The notes: a model not told the origin generated them from the sequence alone. Counted from the stretch's first letter, positions 8,255 through 19,126 are shown. The stretch: DNA of 64,000 bases from Allochromatium palmeri (GCF_009720725.1 NZ_WNKT01000002.1:124001-188000); one strand, 5' to 3'. Numbers and translations are program-made.

Positions 8255-8510
8255 GTTCCAGCTCCTTTTTTAGTCTGTGAATGTGATTCGACGCTTCGCG
8301 CGGTCGTCATGAGCCATGGTAACGGAGATACCCTGCTCGGGCATCAAGATTGGGTCGACGTCGTCGCGCTCAAGTGCTGGATGCGGGTCGCGTACCCGGA
8401 CGCGTGGCGTGGAGCCGCACGGCCCGCTTGGCCTATACTAGCGTGCTTCGTTCAGCGTCCAGGCCCGATCCAGAGGCCGGCGCCTTCACTCAGGTTTTGA
8501 TATCTCATCG

Positions 8511-9719
8511 ATGAATCCGGATCTCGGTCGACTCCAGTCCTATCCCTTCGAAAAGCTCGCCGCGCTCAAGCAGGGCATCGATCCGCCGCGCGAACGCGAC
8601 CCGATCGGTCTGCACATCGGCGAACCCAAGCATCCGACGCCGAGTCTGATCGCCGAGGCGCTGCTTGCGCATCTGCACCGGCTGTCGGTCTATCCGACTA
8701 CGCGCGGTCTGCCCGAGTTACGCGGGGCCATCGCCGAGTGGCTGGACGCGCGTTTTCGGCCCGAGATCGGCGGGACGCTCGCGGTCGATCCCGAGCGCCA
8801 TGTCCTGCCAGTCAACGGCACCCGCGAGGCGCTGTTCGCCATCGCCCAGGCCGTCGTCGACCGCACGCGCCCCGCGCCGCTGGTGCTGATGCCCAACCCC
8901 TGCTATCAGATCTACGAGGGTGCGGCGCTGCTGGCCGGTGCCGAGCCGTACTATCTGGCCTGCCGGCCCGAGAACGGTTTCATCCCGGATTTCGATTCGG
9001 TCGATGCCGCGACCTGGGATCGCTGCCAGTTGCTCTATCTCTGCTCGCCCGGCAATCCGACCGGCGCGGTGCTCGATCTGCCGACCCTGACCCGACTGAT
9101 CGAACTGGCCGAGCGGCACGATTTCGTCATTGCGTCTGACGAGTGCTATGGCGACATCTATCAGGATGAGGCGAACCCGCCGCCCGGTTTGCTCCAGGCC
9201 GCCGCCGCGCTGGGCCACGACGACTTTGAGCGTTGTCTGGTCTTCCATAGTCTGTCGAAGCGCTCCAACGCGCCCGGACTGCGCTCAGGCTTCGTCGCCG
9301 GTGCGGCCCGGCTCATCAGCGATTTTCTCGCCTATCGCACCTATCACGGTTGCGCCATGTCGCTGCCGATCCAGTACGCGAGCCTCGCCGCCTGGCGCGA
9401 CGAGACACATGTGCGCGAGAATCGGCGTCTCTATCGCGAGAAGTTCGCCGCCGTGATCGACATCCTCGGCGATGTCCTGCCGGTCGAAGCCCCGGCTGGC
9501 GGGTTCTTCCTCTGGCTGGAGACGCCCATCCCGGACACCGACTTTGCGCGCGAGCTCTATGCGCAGGAGAACGTCACCGTGCTGCCAGGCCGGTTCCTGT
9601 CGCGCCGGATCGACGGCTATGATCCAGGCGCCGACCGCGTGCGCATCGCCCTGGTCGCCCCGCTCGACGAGTGTGTCGACGCCGCCAAGCGCCTCCGCGC
9701 TTTCATCGAGCGACTTTGA
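8511..9719 (+). CDS. dapC: Succinyldiaminopimelate transaminase
   Basis: This 402-residue class I/II aminotransferase carries the PLP lysine Lys250 in HSLSKRSNAPG and the cofactor-binding SPGNPTG loop at 179-185. The SDECYGDIY segment holds the conserved Asp and Tyr. The SLSKRSN motif and the position directly before dapD and dapE identify it as the N-succinyl-LL-2,6-diaminopimelate aminotransferase of the lysine/DAP pathway and not a generic aspartate aminotransferase. A TATACT hexamer near 8433 with a poor -35 could be its promoter. The ATG follows a weak ribosome site. The gene begins a three-gene run that makes meso-DAP for peptidoglycan and lysine. Confidence 0.93.
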   Translation: MNPDLGRLQSYPFEKLAALKQGIDPPRERDPIGLHIGEPKHPTPSLIAEALLAHLHRLSVYPTTRGLPELRGAIAEWLDARFRPEIGGTLAVDPERHVLPVNGTREALFAIAQAVVDRTRPAPLVLMPNPCYQIYEGAALLAGAEPYYLACRPENGFIPDFDSVDAATWDRCQLLYLCSPGNPTGAVLDLPTLTRLIELAERHDFVIASDECYGDIYQDEANPPPGLLQAAAALGHDDFERCLVFHSLSKRSNAPGLRSGFVAGAARLISDFLAYRTYHGCAMSLPIQYASLAAWRDETHVRENRRLYREKFAAVIDILGDVLPVEAPAGGFFLWLETPIPDTDFARELYAQENVTVLPGRFLSRRIDGYDPGADRVRIALVAPLDECVDAAKRLRAFIERL

Positions 9720-9758
9720 ATCCAACAGCCCCCCAGACCAACAGGTAGCAAGCCCATC

Positions 9759-10580
<822 letters not shown>

Positions 10581-10599
10581 TCGATCGGAGGTTGCCGCC

Positions 10600-11727
10600 A
10601 TGTCGCCCACGCTCGAACTGGCCTGTGAACTCGTCCGCCGCCCCTCGGTTACGCCCGAGGATCAGGGCTGTCAGGAATTCATCGCCGAGCGTCTGGCGGC
10701 GATCGGCTTCGTCATCGAGCCGATGCCGTTCAGCGAGGTCACGAACCTCTGGGCGCGGCGCGGAAGTGAAGGCCCGTTACTCTGTCTGGCCGGACATACT
10801 GATGTGGTGCCGGCCGGGCCGCTGGATCTCTGGGACTCGGATCCCTTCGATCCAGTGATCCGCGACGGCATGCTGCATGGTCGGGGTGCGGCGGATATGA
10901 AAGGCTCGCTTGCGGCCATGGTGACGGCGGTCGAATCCTTCGTCGCCGCGCACCCGGAGCATCCAGGTTCGCTCGCCTTCCTGCTCACCAGCGACGAGGA
11001 GGGGCCGGCGGTCAATGGCACGGCCAAGGTCATTGAGCGGCTCCAGCAGCGCGGCGAGCACATCGACTATGCCCTGGTCGGCGAGCCGTCGAGCCGCGAG
11101 TGCTTGGGCGATTCGATCAAGAACGGGCGGCGCGGGAGTCTGTCGGGCGTTCTGACCATCCACGGCAAGCAGGGGCATGTGGCCTATCCGCATCTGGCCA
11201 TGAACCCCTTCCATGCCGCCGCCGGCGCGCTGGCGGCACTCTGCGCCGAGGTCTGGGATCAGGGTAACGATCACTTCCCGCCGACCAGTTTTCAGATCGC
11301 CAATCTAAACATGGGCACGGGCGCTGAGAATGTCATTCCGGGCCGGCTGGAAGCGCAGTTCAATCTGCGCTTCTCGACCGAACTCGATCCCGAGACCATC
11401 AAGCGCCGCGTGCGCGCCATCCTGGATCAGGGCGATTTCGACTACGAACTCTCCTGGCGTCTCTCGGGCAACCCCTTCCTGACACCCGCCGGCGAGCTGG
11501 TCGAGGCTGCACGCGCGGCCATCCGTGAAGTCTGTGGTATCGAGACTGAGCTTTCGACCAGCGGCGGCACCTCGGACGGACGCTTCATCGCTCCGACCGG
11601 GGCGCAGGTGCTCGAACTCGGACCGCTCAACGCGACCATCCATCAGGTCGATGAATGCGTCGCGGTCGAGGATCTCGATCAGCTGCACCGCATCTACGGA
11701 CGGGTGATCGAGCAGTTGTTGCGATAA
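10600..11727 (+). CDS. dapE: Succinyl-diaminopimelate desuccinylase
   Basis: This 375-residue M20-family zinc enzyme releases succinate from N-succinyl-LL-DAP. Metal-site motifs are [22 protein letters not shown] and [12 protein letters not shown], with the conserved His/Asp/Glu ligands of the two zincs. The start chosen is the ATG at 10600, preceded by cggagg at 10586-10591; the frame is open further upstream into dapD but those starts lack a ribosome site and would add a non-homologous leader. It is the last gene of the dapC-dapD-dapE run and converges on minE with only one base between them. Confidence 0.96.
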   Translation: MSPTLELACELVRRPSVTPEDQGCQEFIAERLAAIGFVIEPMPFSEVTNLWARRGSEGPLLCLAGHTDVVPAGPLDLWDSDPFDPVIRDGMLHGRGAADMKGSLAAMVTAVESFVAAHPEHPGSLAFLLTSDEEGPAVNGTAKVIERLQQRGEHIDYALVGEPSSRECLGDSIKNGRRGSLSGVLTIHGKQGHVAYPHLAMNPFHAAAGALAALCAEVWDQGNDHFPPTSFQIANLNMGTGAENVIPGRLEAQFNLRFSTELDPETIKRRVRAILDQGDFDYELSWRLSGNPFLTPAGELVEAARAAIREVCGIETELSTSGGTSDGRFIAPTGAQVLELGPLNATIHQVDECVAVEDLDQLHRIYGRVIEQLLR

Positions 11728-11728
11728 C

Positions 11729-12004
11729 TCAGGCGCCGGACGTCGAGGCCGATTCGGGCAGGATAATATTGAGTTCCAGCACTTCGTGGGACTCTTCCTG
11801 CTCGTAGGTCACCGAGACGGCATCCATGTCGACCTCGACGTATTTGCGGATCACCGCCAGGATCTCCTGCTGGAGCTGCGGCAGATAGGAAGGCTTGTCC
11901 CGCGCGACCCGATCATGGGCAACGAGGATTTGCAGGCGCTCCTTGGCCAGGGTGGCGTTCCCCCCCTTGGGGCGCGAGGATGCGAAATAGTCGAGCAGAC
12001 CCAT
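11729..12004 (-). CDS. minE: Cell division topological specificity factor
   Basis: This 91-residue protein has an N-terminal amphipathic membrane-binding helix (GLLDYFASSR) and an anti-MinCD segment (AKERLQILVAHDR, about 20-32), followed by the C-terminal dimerisation beta sheet. It displaces MinC from MinD, stimulates MinD ATPase and so drives pole-to-pole oscillation. The ATG is preceded by aaggggtgaa. It lies 3 bp after minD in the order minC-minD-minE, the usual gammaproteobacterial layout. Confidence 0.97.
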   Translation of the reverse strand: MGLLDYFASSRPKGGNATLAKERLQILVAHDRVARDKPSYLPQLQQEILAVIRKYVEVDMDAVSVTYEQEESHEVLELNIILPESASTSGA

Positions 12005-12007
12005 GGT

Positions 12008-12817
12008 TCACCCCTTGAAGATGCGGCTCAGCAAGCCTTTTTTCTCCGGATGCAGGAAACGGTGCGGAACATCGTCACCCAGATAGCGCGACACCATGTC
12101 GCCATAGGCCTGGCCGGCATCGCTTTCGCGGTCGAGGATGACCGGGATACCGGCGTTGGAGGCATTGAGTACCGCCTTGGACTCAGGAACCACGCCGAGC
12201 AGCTTGAGCGAGAGGATCTCCTGAACGTCGTCGACGCTCAGCATCTCGCCATTGGCCACGCGCATCGGGTCGTAACGGGTCAGGAGCAGATACTCGCGGA
12301 TCGGCTCCAGACTCTCCTCGGCGCGTTTCGAGCGACTGGAGAGAATGCCGAGCATGCGATCCGAGTCGCGCACCGAGGATACCTCGGGGTTGGTCACGAC
12401 GATGGCGTCATCGGCGAAGTACATGGCCATGTTGGCGCCATGCTCGATACCGGCCGGCGAATCGCAGACGATGAAATCATAGTTGTCCGAGAGATCGCCC
12501 AGCACGCGCTCCACGCCCTCCTTGCTTAGTGCATCCTTGTCGCGCGTCTGCGAAGCGGGCAGCACATAGAGGCTGTCGCAGCGCTTGTCGCGGATCAGGG
12601 CTTGATTGAGGTTGGCCTCGCCGTTGATGACATTGATGAAGTCATAGACGACGCGCCGCTCGCAACCCATGATGAGATCCAGGTTGCGCAGACCGACATC
12701 GAAGTCGATAACGACCGTGCGCTTGCCGCGCTGGGCCAACCCCATGGACAGGGCGGCGGCGGTGGTGGTTTTGCCAACCCCGCCCTTACCTGAGGTGATC
12801 ACGATGATTCTTGCCAA
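12008..12817 (-). CDS. minD: Septum site-determining ATPase
   Basis: This 269-residue deviant Walker A ATPase carries SGKGGVGKTTT near the N-terminus, a VIDFDVGLRNLD switch and the C-terminal amphipathic membrane-targeting helix at the very end (GLLSRIFKG). ATP-bound MinD binds the membrane, recruits MinC and is released by MinE. I prefer the TTG start at 12817: it gives an N-terminus MARIIVITSGKGG like that of E. coli MinD, and aaaggagggt sits about 6-8 bp upstream. The GTG two codons earlier would lie only 2 bp from that ribosome site. Confidence 0.96.
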   Translation of the reverse strand: MARIIVITSGKGGVGKTTTAAALSMGLAQRGKRTVVIDFDVGLRNLDLIMGCERRVVYDFINVINGEANLNQALIRDKRCDSLYVLPASQTRDKDALSKEGVERVLGDLSDNYDFIVCDSPAGIEHGANMAMYFADDAIVVTNPEVSSVRDSDRMLGILSSRSKRAEESLEPIREYLLLTRYDPMRVANGEMLSVDDVQEILSLKLLGVVPESKAVLNASNAGIPVILDRESDAGQAYGDMVSRYLGDDVPHRFLHPEKKGLLSRIFKG

Positions 12818-12869
12818 GGTCACACCCTCCTTTGGGGGTATCCGATCCGTTTAACGGCTCGGGAGACGT

Positions 12870-13688
12870 TCAGAGCTTCTCGATGCGCAGGATTTTTTGA
12901 TCCAGAAAGATCTGGACCGGGACGCCACGCAATTCATTGGGGATACCTTCGCTGACACGATAGTGTCCGGCGATTGAAATCAGTTCGGCCTGGAGGTCGT
13001 GGCAGAAGATGCGCGCCTCCATGTTGCCGCTCATGCCCGCGAGCGCGCGTCCGCGCAACGGGCCATAGACATGAATATTGCCATCGGCCATCAGCTCGGC
13101 GCCCGAGCTGACCGGCGCGATGATCGACAAATCTCCGCCGGCGGCATAGATACGCTGGCCGGAGCGCACCGGCTTGGTGATCAGCATGAAGCCGGATTGT
13201 CCGGCCGCGCGCGGCTGAGCGGGTTCGGTGGGCGGCTGTGGGGCCTTATCAGGCGCCTTGGGTGTCTTGGACACCGTGGTAGGCGCAGGTTCGGGGTCCA
13301 TGTCCGCCACCAACTCACCAAGCTGGCGGGTGCGTCGCACATAGGAATCACGCAGGATCGCCATTTCGAGCGCCTCGGCCGCGGCGGCCTGATCGGCGTT
13401 CGCGCCGCGCACACCGAAGGGAATCATCCCATAGCCGCGCAACACGCCAACGAGCTGGGGCAGGGCCACTGGCTCCGCGTTTTCGGCCAGATCACTCAGA
13501 TCGATCACCACCGGCGTGTTGCGAAAGAAGTCCGGCGCCTTCTCCACCCTGGCTCCCAGCCGCAACGCCACGGTCTCGATGTCGTTGTCGAGCAGGCGGA
13601 TAATGGGCAGGGTGAAGCTGGCCGCCTTGAGTTCAAAGGGGCCAGCGCCATCGGCATCTGTTATTGAAGAAGTCGGTTTTTCGGCCAT
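12870..13688 (-). CDS. minC: Septum site-determining protein, FtsZ assembly inhibitor
   Basis: About 272 residues. The N-terminal domain (FELKAASFTLPIIRL onwards) inhibits FtsZ polymerisation. A long Pro/Ala-rich linker (about 150-190) leads to the C-terminal beta-helical domain that binds MinD, with the conserved RSGQRIYAAGGDL and GRALAGMSG segments. The start taken is the ATG at 13688 beside MAEKPTSS; the frame is open to an ATG at 13739, which would add 17 unconserved residues, and neither start has a strong ribosome site. It is first gene of the min operon, with 52 bp between minC and minD. Confidence 0.95.
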   Translation of the reverse strand: MAEKPTSSITDADGAGPFELKAASFTLPIIRLLDNDIETVALRLGARVEKAPDFFRNTPVVIDLSDLAENAEPVALPQLVGVLRGYGMIPFGVRGANADQAAAAEALEMAILRDSYVRRTRQLGELVADMDPEPAPTTVSKTPKAPDKAPQPPTEPAQPRAAGQSGFMLITKPVRSGQRIYAAGGDLSIIAPVSSGAELMADGNIHVYGPLRGRALAGMSGNMEARIFCHDLQAELISIAGHYRVSEGIPNELRGVPVQIFLDQKILRIEKL

Positions 13689-13804
13689 GTCGTTGGGATT
13701 GAGCGACGAGCGCTGTTGGTCTCCGGCTGTGTTCGGCACGCATTCTGCCTAAGATAGGCGAACTGTGCCTAAAGCGAAATACGGACGATGCCGTCGGCGC
13801 CTCA

Positions 13805-14149
13805 TCAGCCCGGCGGCCATTGCATGGGACGGCCGCCAAGGACGTGCAGATGCAGATGGAAAACGGTCTGTCCAGCCTCGGCGTTACAGTTGATAACCGT
13901 GCGGTAGCCGCGCTCGGCGATACCGGCCTCACGCGCGACCTGAGCCGCGACCAGCAGCAGCTTGCCAAGCAGCTCGGCATCCTCCGGACCGGCGGCGTCG
14001 AGTGTCGGGATCGGCTTGCGCGGAATCACCAGCAGGTGTGTGGGGGCCTGCGGGCTGATATCACGGAAGGCCACGACATCCTCGTCTTTGTAGACGAGGT
14101 CGGCGGGGATTTCACCGGACGCGATCTTGCCAAAAAGGGTGTCGGACAT
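13805..14149 (-). CDS. HIT family nucleotide hydrolase (HinT-like)
   Basis: This 114-residue protein has the histidine triad HLHLHVLGG near the C-terminus and the HinT-type N-terminus DTLFGKIASGEIPA. HinT enzymes hydrolyse AMP-N bonds such as aminoacyl-AMP and phosphoramidates. The chosen ATG at 14149 gives the family's normal length; the frame upstream is open but reads as unconserved sequence. The gene precedes minC on the same strand by about 117 bp and follows recR by 85 bp. Confidence 0.92.
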   Translation of the reverse strand: MSDTLFGKIASGEIPADLVYKDEDVVAFRDISPQAPTHLLVIPRKPIPTLDAAGPEDAELLGKLLLVAAQVAREAGIAERGYRTVINCNAEAGQTVFHLHLHVLGGRPMQWPPG

Positions 14150-14234
14150 CGTCTGACTCCATGAAAGATGTTGAGGCGAGTGCCTGAAAACAGGCTCACG
14201 GCTGTTGTCGCCACGCCGTGCTGTCTTCTGACGG

Positions 14235-14834
14235 TCAATCCAACGCCCGCCGTCCGGAGAAGGCCAGCGCCAGGGTGCCACCGTCGACGTACTCCAGCTC
14301 GCCGCCCAGTGGCACGCCGTGGGCGATGCGGGTCACACGGACACCGTGACGCGCGGCGCGATCGGCGATGAAGTGCGCCGTGGCGCCACCCTCGACCGTG
14401 GGGCTGATGGCGAGGATGATCTCGGCGATCGCCTCGTCACGCAAGCGCACTTCCAGCACATCGAGTCCGAGTTCGTCCGGGCCGATGCCGTCGAGCGGCG
14501 AGAGCCGTCCGCCGAGCACGAAATAACGGCCACCATAATCGGTTGCCTGCTCGATGGCCACCACCTCAGAGGGCTGTTCGACGACGCACAGCAGCGACCC
14601 GTCGCGTTTGGGGTTGGCACAGAGCGCGCAAACTTCGTGCTCGGTCAGGGTCCGGCAGCGCGAACAGCGCCGGATCGCGACCATGGCTTCGGCCATCACG
14701 CGCGCCAGACGCGCGCCGCCCTCGCGGTCGCGTTCCAGCAGATAGAAGGCGATGCGTCGCGCTGATTTGGGACCGACGCCCGGCAGACAGCGCAGGGCCT
14801 CGATCAATTGATTCAGCAGCGAACGCTCGCCCAC
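14235..14834 (-). CDS. recR: Recombination mediator protein
   Basis: This 199-residue protein has the N-terminal helix-hairpin-helix ([17 protein letters not shown]), a C4 zinc finger (CSRC...CALC) and a Toprim domain ([13 protein letters not shown] onwards). RecR with RecO loads RecA at gaps coated by SSB. The start is a GTG at 14834, four bases after the stop of ybaB. The order dnaX-ybaB-recR is the conserved bacterial block. Confidence 0.97.
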   Translation of the reverse strand: MGERSLLNQLIEALRCLPGVGPKSARRIAFYLLERDREGGARLARVMAEAMVAIRRCSRCRTLTEHEVCALCANPKRDGSLLCVVEQPSEVVAIEQATDYGGRYFVLGGRLSPLDGIGPDELGLDVLEVRLRDEAIAEIILAISPTVEGGATAHFIADRAARHGVRVTRIAHGVPLGGELEYVDGGTLALAFSGRRALD

Positions 14835-14838
14835 CCGC

Positions 14839-15162
14839 TCAGGACCAGGGCAGCTTCATGCCCGGCGGCAGCGGCATGCCGGCGGTCAGCTCGGACATGG
14901 TCTCCTTGGTCTTCTCGGCGATGCGCTGGCTGGCGGCATTGATGGCCGCCGTGATCAGATCCTCCAGCATCTCCTTGTCGTCGCCCATGAGCGAGGGGTC
15001 GATCTCAACGCTCTTGGCCTGATGCTGGCCGTTCAGGGTTACCTTGACCAAGCCGCCGCCGGCCTCGCCGATCGTTTCTTCCTGTGCCAGACGCGCCTGT
15101 GCCTGCTGCATGTCTTCCTGCATCTTTTGCGCCTGCTTGAGCAGGCCACCCAGTGCCTTCAT
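14839..15162 (-). CDS. ybaB: YbaB/EbfC family nucleoid-associated protein
   Basis: This 107-residue protein has a long N-terminal helix rich in Gln and Met ([16 protein letters not shown]), a central beta sheet around [20 protein letters not shown] and a C-terminal helix. The dimer binds DNA non-specifically as tweezers. The ATG has a good gaggtg ribosome site. It sits between dnaX and recR as in most proteobacteria. Confidence 0.95.
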   Translation of the reverse strand: MKALGGLLKQAQKMQEDMQQAQARLAQEETIGEAGGGLVKVTLNGQHQAKSVEIDPSLMGDDKEMLEDLITAAINAASQRIAEKTKETMSELTAGMPLPPGMKLPWS

Positions 15163-15292
15163 GTGTTCACCTCAGAGGTTGTGACAATGCGCCCGGCGGC
15201 TCCGGACGCTGGTATTCGACCGATCGAACCCGCCGGGGTCAATCATGCCTGAAATTTGCATCGGACAAGACGCGAGTCGTACAACACGCGTC

Positions 15293-16942
15293 TCAGTCGG
15301 CTGGACGGATACTGCCGGGCGCCCATTCTGCCTCGAAGTTCGCGCGCAGTGATTGCGCGACCGAGTCGGTTTGCATCTGCTCGACGGCTGTCTGCTGGCG
15401 CTCCCCGGCCTCGCGCGCGTGTCGTTGCGCCAGTGTCTCCTGCTCGGGACGTGCAACCTGGATGTCCAGATCAATCGGGCCGCCCAGCGCCTGTTCGAGG
15501 GCGCTTTTGAAACGCGCGACCGTGCTGGGGACGCGCAGACGTTCGGCGGCCGGGTCGAGCTGGAGACTGAGCCGCCCGTTGCTGTATCCGCGAAAGGCGC
15601 AGTTGTGAGCAAGCTGATTGGCGATGCCGCCGATCGACAGGCGCTCCGCGAGCTGCTGCCAGTCGGCGGCGCTGTCGAGTCGCTGCGTGCCGGACTGGAT
15701 GGGCGTCGGCTCCGGGGCGCTGGGTGGCTGAGGCGGTGCCGGCCGCGCGCTCGGCGTCGCCGCTGTGGTCGGCGCGGCCTCGCTGGGGGCCGAGCGTGGC
15801 GGTGCGTGATCCGTATCCGTGGCGAGCCGTGGCGAGCCGGCTGGCCGCTGTGCGCCGGGGACCGGTCGGAAGGCAAGTGCGCGCAGGAGCACCATCTCCA
15901 GCCCGGTGCGTGGATCGGGCGCGAGCGGCAGATCGGTCTGACCGGTCAGAGCCACCTGATAGCAAAGCTGCACATCCTCGGGTGCCAGCCGCTCGGCGAG
16001 TGCCAGCATTCGGGTGCGATCCGGGTCATCCGGCGCCAGGGTCGCGGGCACTTGCTGGATCAGCGCCAGTCGGTGCAGGAGCAGGATCAGCTCGCGCAGC
16101 AGTTCAGCGAAATCAGGCGTCATCGCCGCCACGCGCTCGACGGCGGCCAGCACGGCCGCGCCATCGCCTTCGGTCAGCGCATCGAGGATGTCGAGCGCCA
16201 GATCGCCGCTGACGGTGCCGAGCATGGCGCGCGTCTCGGCTTCGACGACCCGTCCGCCGCCGAAGGCAATCGCCTGATCGAGCAGACTGAGCGCATCGCG
16301 CAGACTGCCATCGGCGGCGCGCGCCAGCAGGGGCAGGGCGGATGATTCGAACGCCAGCCCTTCCTGCTCCAGCACATAGCGGAGCCGGTCGACGATCTCG
16401 CCCGGCAGCAGTCGGCGCAGATTGAGCTGGAGACAGCGCGAGAGCACCGTGACCGGGATCTTCTGCGGGTCGGTGGTCGCGAGCAGGAACTTCACATGCG
16501 GCGGCGGCTCCTCCAGGGTCTTGAGCAGCGCATTGAAGCTGTGGCCCGAGAACATGTGTACCTCGTCGATGAGATACACCTTGAAGCGCGCCCGCGCCGG
16601 AGCATAGGGGACGTTTTCGAGCAGCTCGCGCGTCTGGTCGACCTTGGTGCGCGAGGCGGCATCGACTTCGAGCAGATCGACGAAGCGCCCGCTATCAATC
16701 TCGCGGCAGGCCGAGCAGACCCCGCAGGGCTTGGAGCTGACTCCCTGCTCGCAGTTGAGTGCCTTGGACAGGATGCGGGCGAGCGTGGTCTTGCCGACGC
16801 CGCGGGTGCCGGTGAACAGATAGGCGTGATGGAGCTGATCGCGGTCGAGCGCATTGGAGAGCGCGCGCACGACATGCTGTTGCCCGACCATATCGTCGAA
16901 CGACCGGGGACGCCATTTGCGGGCAAGCACTTGATAGGACAT
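15293..16942 (-). CDS. dnaX: DNA polymerase III subunits gamma/tau
   Basis: This 549-residue clamp-loader ATPase has Walker A GTRGVGKTT near residue 45, a zinc-binding loop with CEQGV...CGVC..C, Walker B LIDEVHMF and the SRC sensor motif in VTVLSRCLQLNL. The variable Pro/Ala-rich linker and a tau-type C-terminal domain follow. It is shorter than E. coli tau. I saw no A-rich slippery heptamer of the E. coli type in the linker region, so a separate gamma form is not indicated. The ATG is 79 bp downstream of the SRP RNA gene on the same strand. Confidence 0.96.
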   Translation of the reverse strand: MSYQVLARKWRPRSFDDMVGQQHVVRALSNALDRDQLHHAYLFTGTRGVGKTTLARILSKALNCEQGVSSKPCGVCSACREIDSGRFVDLLEVDAASRTKVDQTRELLENVPYAPARARFKVYLIDEVHMFSGHSFNALLKTLEEPPPHVKFLLATTDPQKIPVTVLSRCLQLNLRRLLPGEIVDRLRYVLEQEGLAFESSALPLLARAADGSLRDALSLLDQAIAFGGGRVVEAETRAMLGTVSGDLALDILDALTEGDGAAVLAAVERVAAMTPDFAELLRELILLLHRLALIQQVPATLAPDDPDRTRMLALAERLAPEDVQLCYQVALTGQTDLPLAPDPRTGLEMVLLRALAFRPVPGAQRPAGSPRLATDTDHAPPRSAPSEAAPTTAATPSARPAPPQPPSAPEPTPIQSGTQRLDSAADWQQLAERLSIGGIANQLAHNCAFRGYSNGRLSLQLDPAAERLRVPSTVARFKSALEQALGGPIDLDIQVARPEQETLAQRHAREAGERQQTAVEQMQTDSVAQSLRANFEAEWAPGSIRPAD

Positions 16943-17021
16943 GGCGCGATTATATCAGTCCGGGCTTGGACGGCGTGGAGGAATCGCGGGGCGTGGCGGA
17001 TGGACGCGGCATGGATGGGAT

Positions 17022-17137
17022 GGGTGGCGACCCGCGCCAGCCACACCCCGGCACACGATTCCACCGCTGCGGCTGCTCCCTTCCGGGCCTGACCGGGTTC
17101 ACGGTTTCACGTTGCGAGGGGACCGGTACGGGCCACC
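17022..17137 (-). ncRNA. ffs: Signal recognition particle 4.5S RNA
   Basis: On the minus strand the sequence ggtcaggcccggaaggg followed by agcagcc is the conserved SRP domain IV, with the GGAA tetraloop and asymmetric loop that bind Ffh. The ends ggtggcccg and cgggtcgccacc pair to close the long hairpin, giving an RNA of about 115 nt, the size usual in gammaproteobacteria. The location just upstream of dnaX is also typical. The ends given are estimated from base pairing. Confidence 0.93.
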
Positions 17138-17294
17138 ATAACGCTCGCTGCAACAGCGGGTGCCGTCGGAGCGAGCGCGGAGATTAGCAGAGACCTGACT
17201 GGAACTCAAACGCTCCCGGTCGCGTGGTGGCCGGCCGGCGTTCCATGCGAAGATACGCGCTATCCATCCACCTCGCTGCCGAGAGGGCTTGGCT

Positions 17295-18563
17295 ATGTTT
17301 CACTCTTCGACACGATTCGCCGGTGCGCTGACGCTCAGTCTCCTGATCCTGGCCCCAGTGGCCAGGGCGCAGACCGCAGAGTCCTCGGAGGCCGGCGCCG
17401 ATCTCTGGTCCCAGACACGCGAACGAGCCGCCGGCTGGTGGGATCAGTCGCGCGACCTGGCCGGGCAGGCGATGCGCGATGCGCGCGGTCTGCTCGACGA
17501 CCAGGAGCCGGGCTTCAATCAAATCTGGCAGCGCGCCCTGCCGACGCTCGACCAGGCACTGCTCCTGGAGCAACGTCAGCAGACACTGCCGGAGAGCGCC
17601 TGGTTCGGTCCCGATCAGAAAGCCAATCAGGCCGAGATCGACACCCTGCTCGACGAGGCCGTTGCGATCCTCTCGGTGTCGCCGGCGCTCAAATACCGCG
17701 AACGCATCCAGGTTCTGCAAGAACAGATCGTCCAGTGGCGCGCCGAAATCGCCGACCATCGTCAACAACGGGTCACGGCCCCGACCGAATCGACCTTCAA
17801 AAAGACCGTCGCCGACTATGACGCGCTCATCGACGCGCGTGAGGCCGACATCCAGCACGCCAACCAGGAGATCGAGCAACTCAAGCGCGAGTTTGCCCAG
17901 TCGCTGCGTGCCATCGGCCTGAAGCTGGAGGACGAGCAGCTCGACCTGCTGCTGGCGACCGTGGTCGGTGACAATCTGGTCGATCTCGGCATCCTGTTCG
18001 ACAACATCAAATCGATCACCCTGCAACTGGAAGAACTGCTGGAGCAGAGCGGCGAGGATCTACAGAGCGCGCGGCGCTACTACGGACTCTATGTGGTGCT
18101 GCTCAAGTCGCTCGATCGGATGCACGTCCAGATCGAGGAAGCGATCGACGAGCGCTATCTGCCTCAGATCGACGACATCGTCGGCCAGACCCAGACGCTT
18201 GTCGTCGACACTGAGCGTCTCCTGCTCGAATCGCCCGGTCGGCGCGCCCTGCTGGAGGGCAATCTCCAGGCCCAGCAACTCACGCTCCAGGCGGCCGGGT
18301 TCTATCGTCAATATCTGGTCGATCAGGCCGGACAGGTGCGTCAGGCCCGTCAGGAACTGGAGCAGGACATTGCCGCCGCCTGGAACACCTATGAAACGGT
18401 CCGGGTCTCGGGCGAGCTGGTCAGTCTGGTGCGATCGAGCCAGTTGCTGCTGGAAGGCTTGCTGAACCGCCAGGCACCCGCGCTGCGCCCCTTCGAGAGC
18501 CTGGAGATGCAGCGCGAAATCCAGAAACTCACCCAGCAGTTGCGGGGCGAGGTCTCGGGTTAG
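17295..18563 (+). CDS. Secreted coiled-coil protein of unknown function
   Basis: This 422-residue protein begins with a cleavable signal peptide (FAGALTLSLLILAPVARAQ) and is otherwise alpha-helical, rich in Gln, Glu, Leu and Arg, with long coiled-coil stretches at about 135-230 and 300-370. It has no cysteine pair or enzyme motif that I recognise. The ATG at 17295 follows gagaggg. It is divergent from the SRP RNA and convergent, with a 4-bp overlap, to a lipoprotein gene. A periplasmic scaffold is a reasonable guess and nothing more. Confidence 0.7.
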   Translation: MFHSSTRFAGALTLSLLILAPVARAQTAESSEAGADLWSQTRERAAGWWDQSRDLAGQAMRDARGLLDDQEPGFNQIWQRALPTLDQALLLEQRQQTLPESAWFGPDQKANQAEIDTLLDEAVAILSVSPALKYRERIQVLQEQIVQWRAEIADHRQQRVTAPTESTFKKTVADYDALIDAREADIQHANQEIEQLKREFAQSLRAIGLKLEDEQLDLLLATVVGDNLVDLGILFDNIKSITLQLEELLEQSGEDLQSARRYYGLYVVLLKSLDRMHVQIEEAIDERYLPQIDDIVGQTQTLVVDTERLLLESPGRRALLEGNLQAQQLTLQAAGFYRQYLVDQAGQVRQARQELEQDIAAAWNTYETVRVSGELVSLVRSSQLLLEGLLNRQAPALRPFESLEMQREIQKLTQQLRGEVSG

Positions 18564-19126
18564 TCGTTGGGATCGCTCCAGTGTACATAGGGATAGGGTT
18601 CAGCCTGTCCCAGCGCCGTATAGCCGAACACGATCTTAGCCTGGGTGCCATCCTCCAGTTCGAGACGCCCGATGCCGTTGCGCCCATCGAGCGCCGAGGT
18701 CAGATCGGCGCGGCCACGACGCCCATCGGAGCAGCGGACCGCGAGGATGGTGTCGGTCGAGCCGGCGAAGGCGTCATAGCCGCCCTGGCAGTATTTCTCA
18801 CCCTGGGTGACGCGAAAGCGCGTGACCAGTGGCGTGGCGTCATAGCGACCGAGATAGACCTGTTGGTCCAGAACCATCGCGATCGGCCCGGCGTTCGAGT
18901 TCCGGCCGTAGGGCAGATCGTCCGGTCTGGGGGCCTCGAAATAGTCGAGCACCTCGCTCAGACAGCCTGAATAGTCCTCCAGATCGAGATGCCGGCACAG
19001 ACGCTGGCCATATTCATCAGGTGTGACCGGCGTGACGAACGACCCGAAGTGACCGGGCGGCGGCGGCAGGCAGCCTCCGATCAGGACTGACGAGGCCAGG
19101 GTGGCGATGGCGGCGAATCGAAACAT
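18560..19126 (-). CDS. Lipoprotein of unknown function
   Basis: This 188-residue protein has a signal peptide ending in a lipobox (SSVLIGGC), giving an acylated cysteine near residue 20, followed by a short proline-rich spacer. The mature part has several cysteines (RLCRHL, SGCLSEV, KYCQGGY, VRCSDG) that could form disulfides. The ATG at 19126 has gggagag at a good distance; a longer open frame upstream lacks a signal sequence and is rejected. No family recognised. Confidence 0.7.
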   Translation of the reverse strand: MFRFAAIATLASSVLIGGCLPPPPGHFGSFVTPVTPDEYGQRLCRHLDLEDYSGCLSEVLDYFEAPRPDDLPYGRNSNAGPIAMVLDQQVYLGRYDATPLVTRFRVTQGEKYCQGGYDAFAGSTDTILAVRCSDGRRGRADLTSALDGRNGIGRLELEDGTQAKIVFGYTALGQAEPYPYVHWSDPND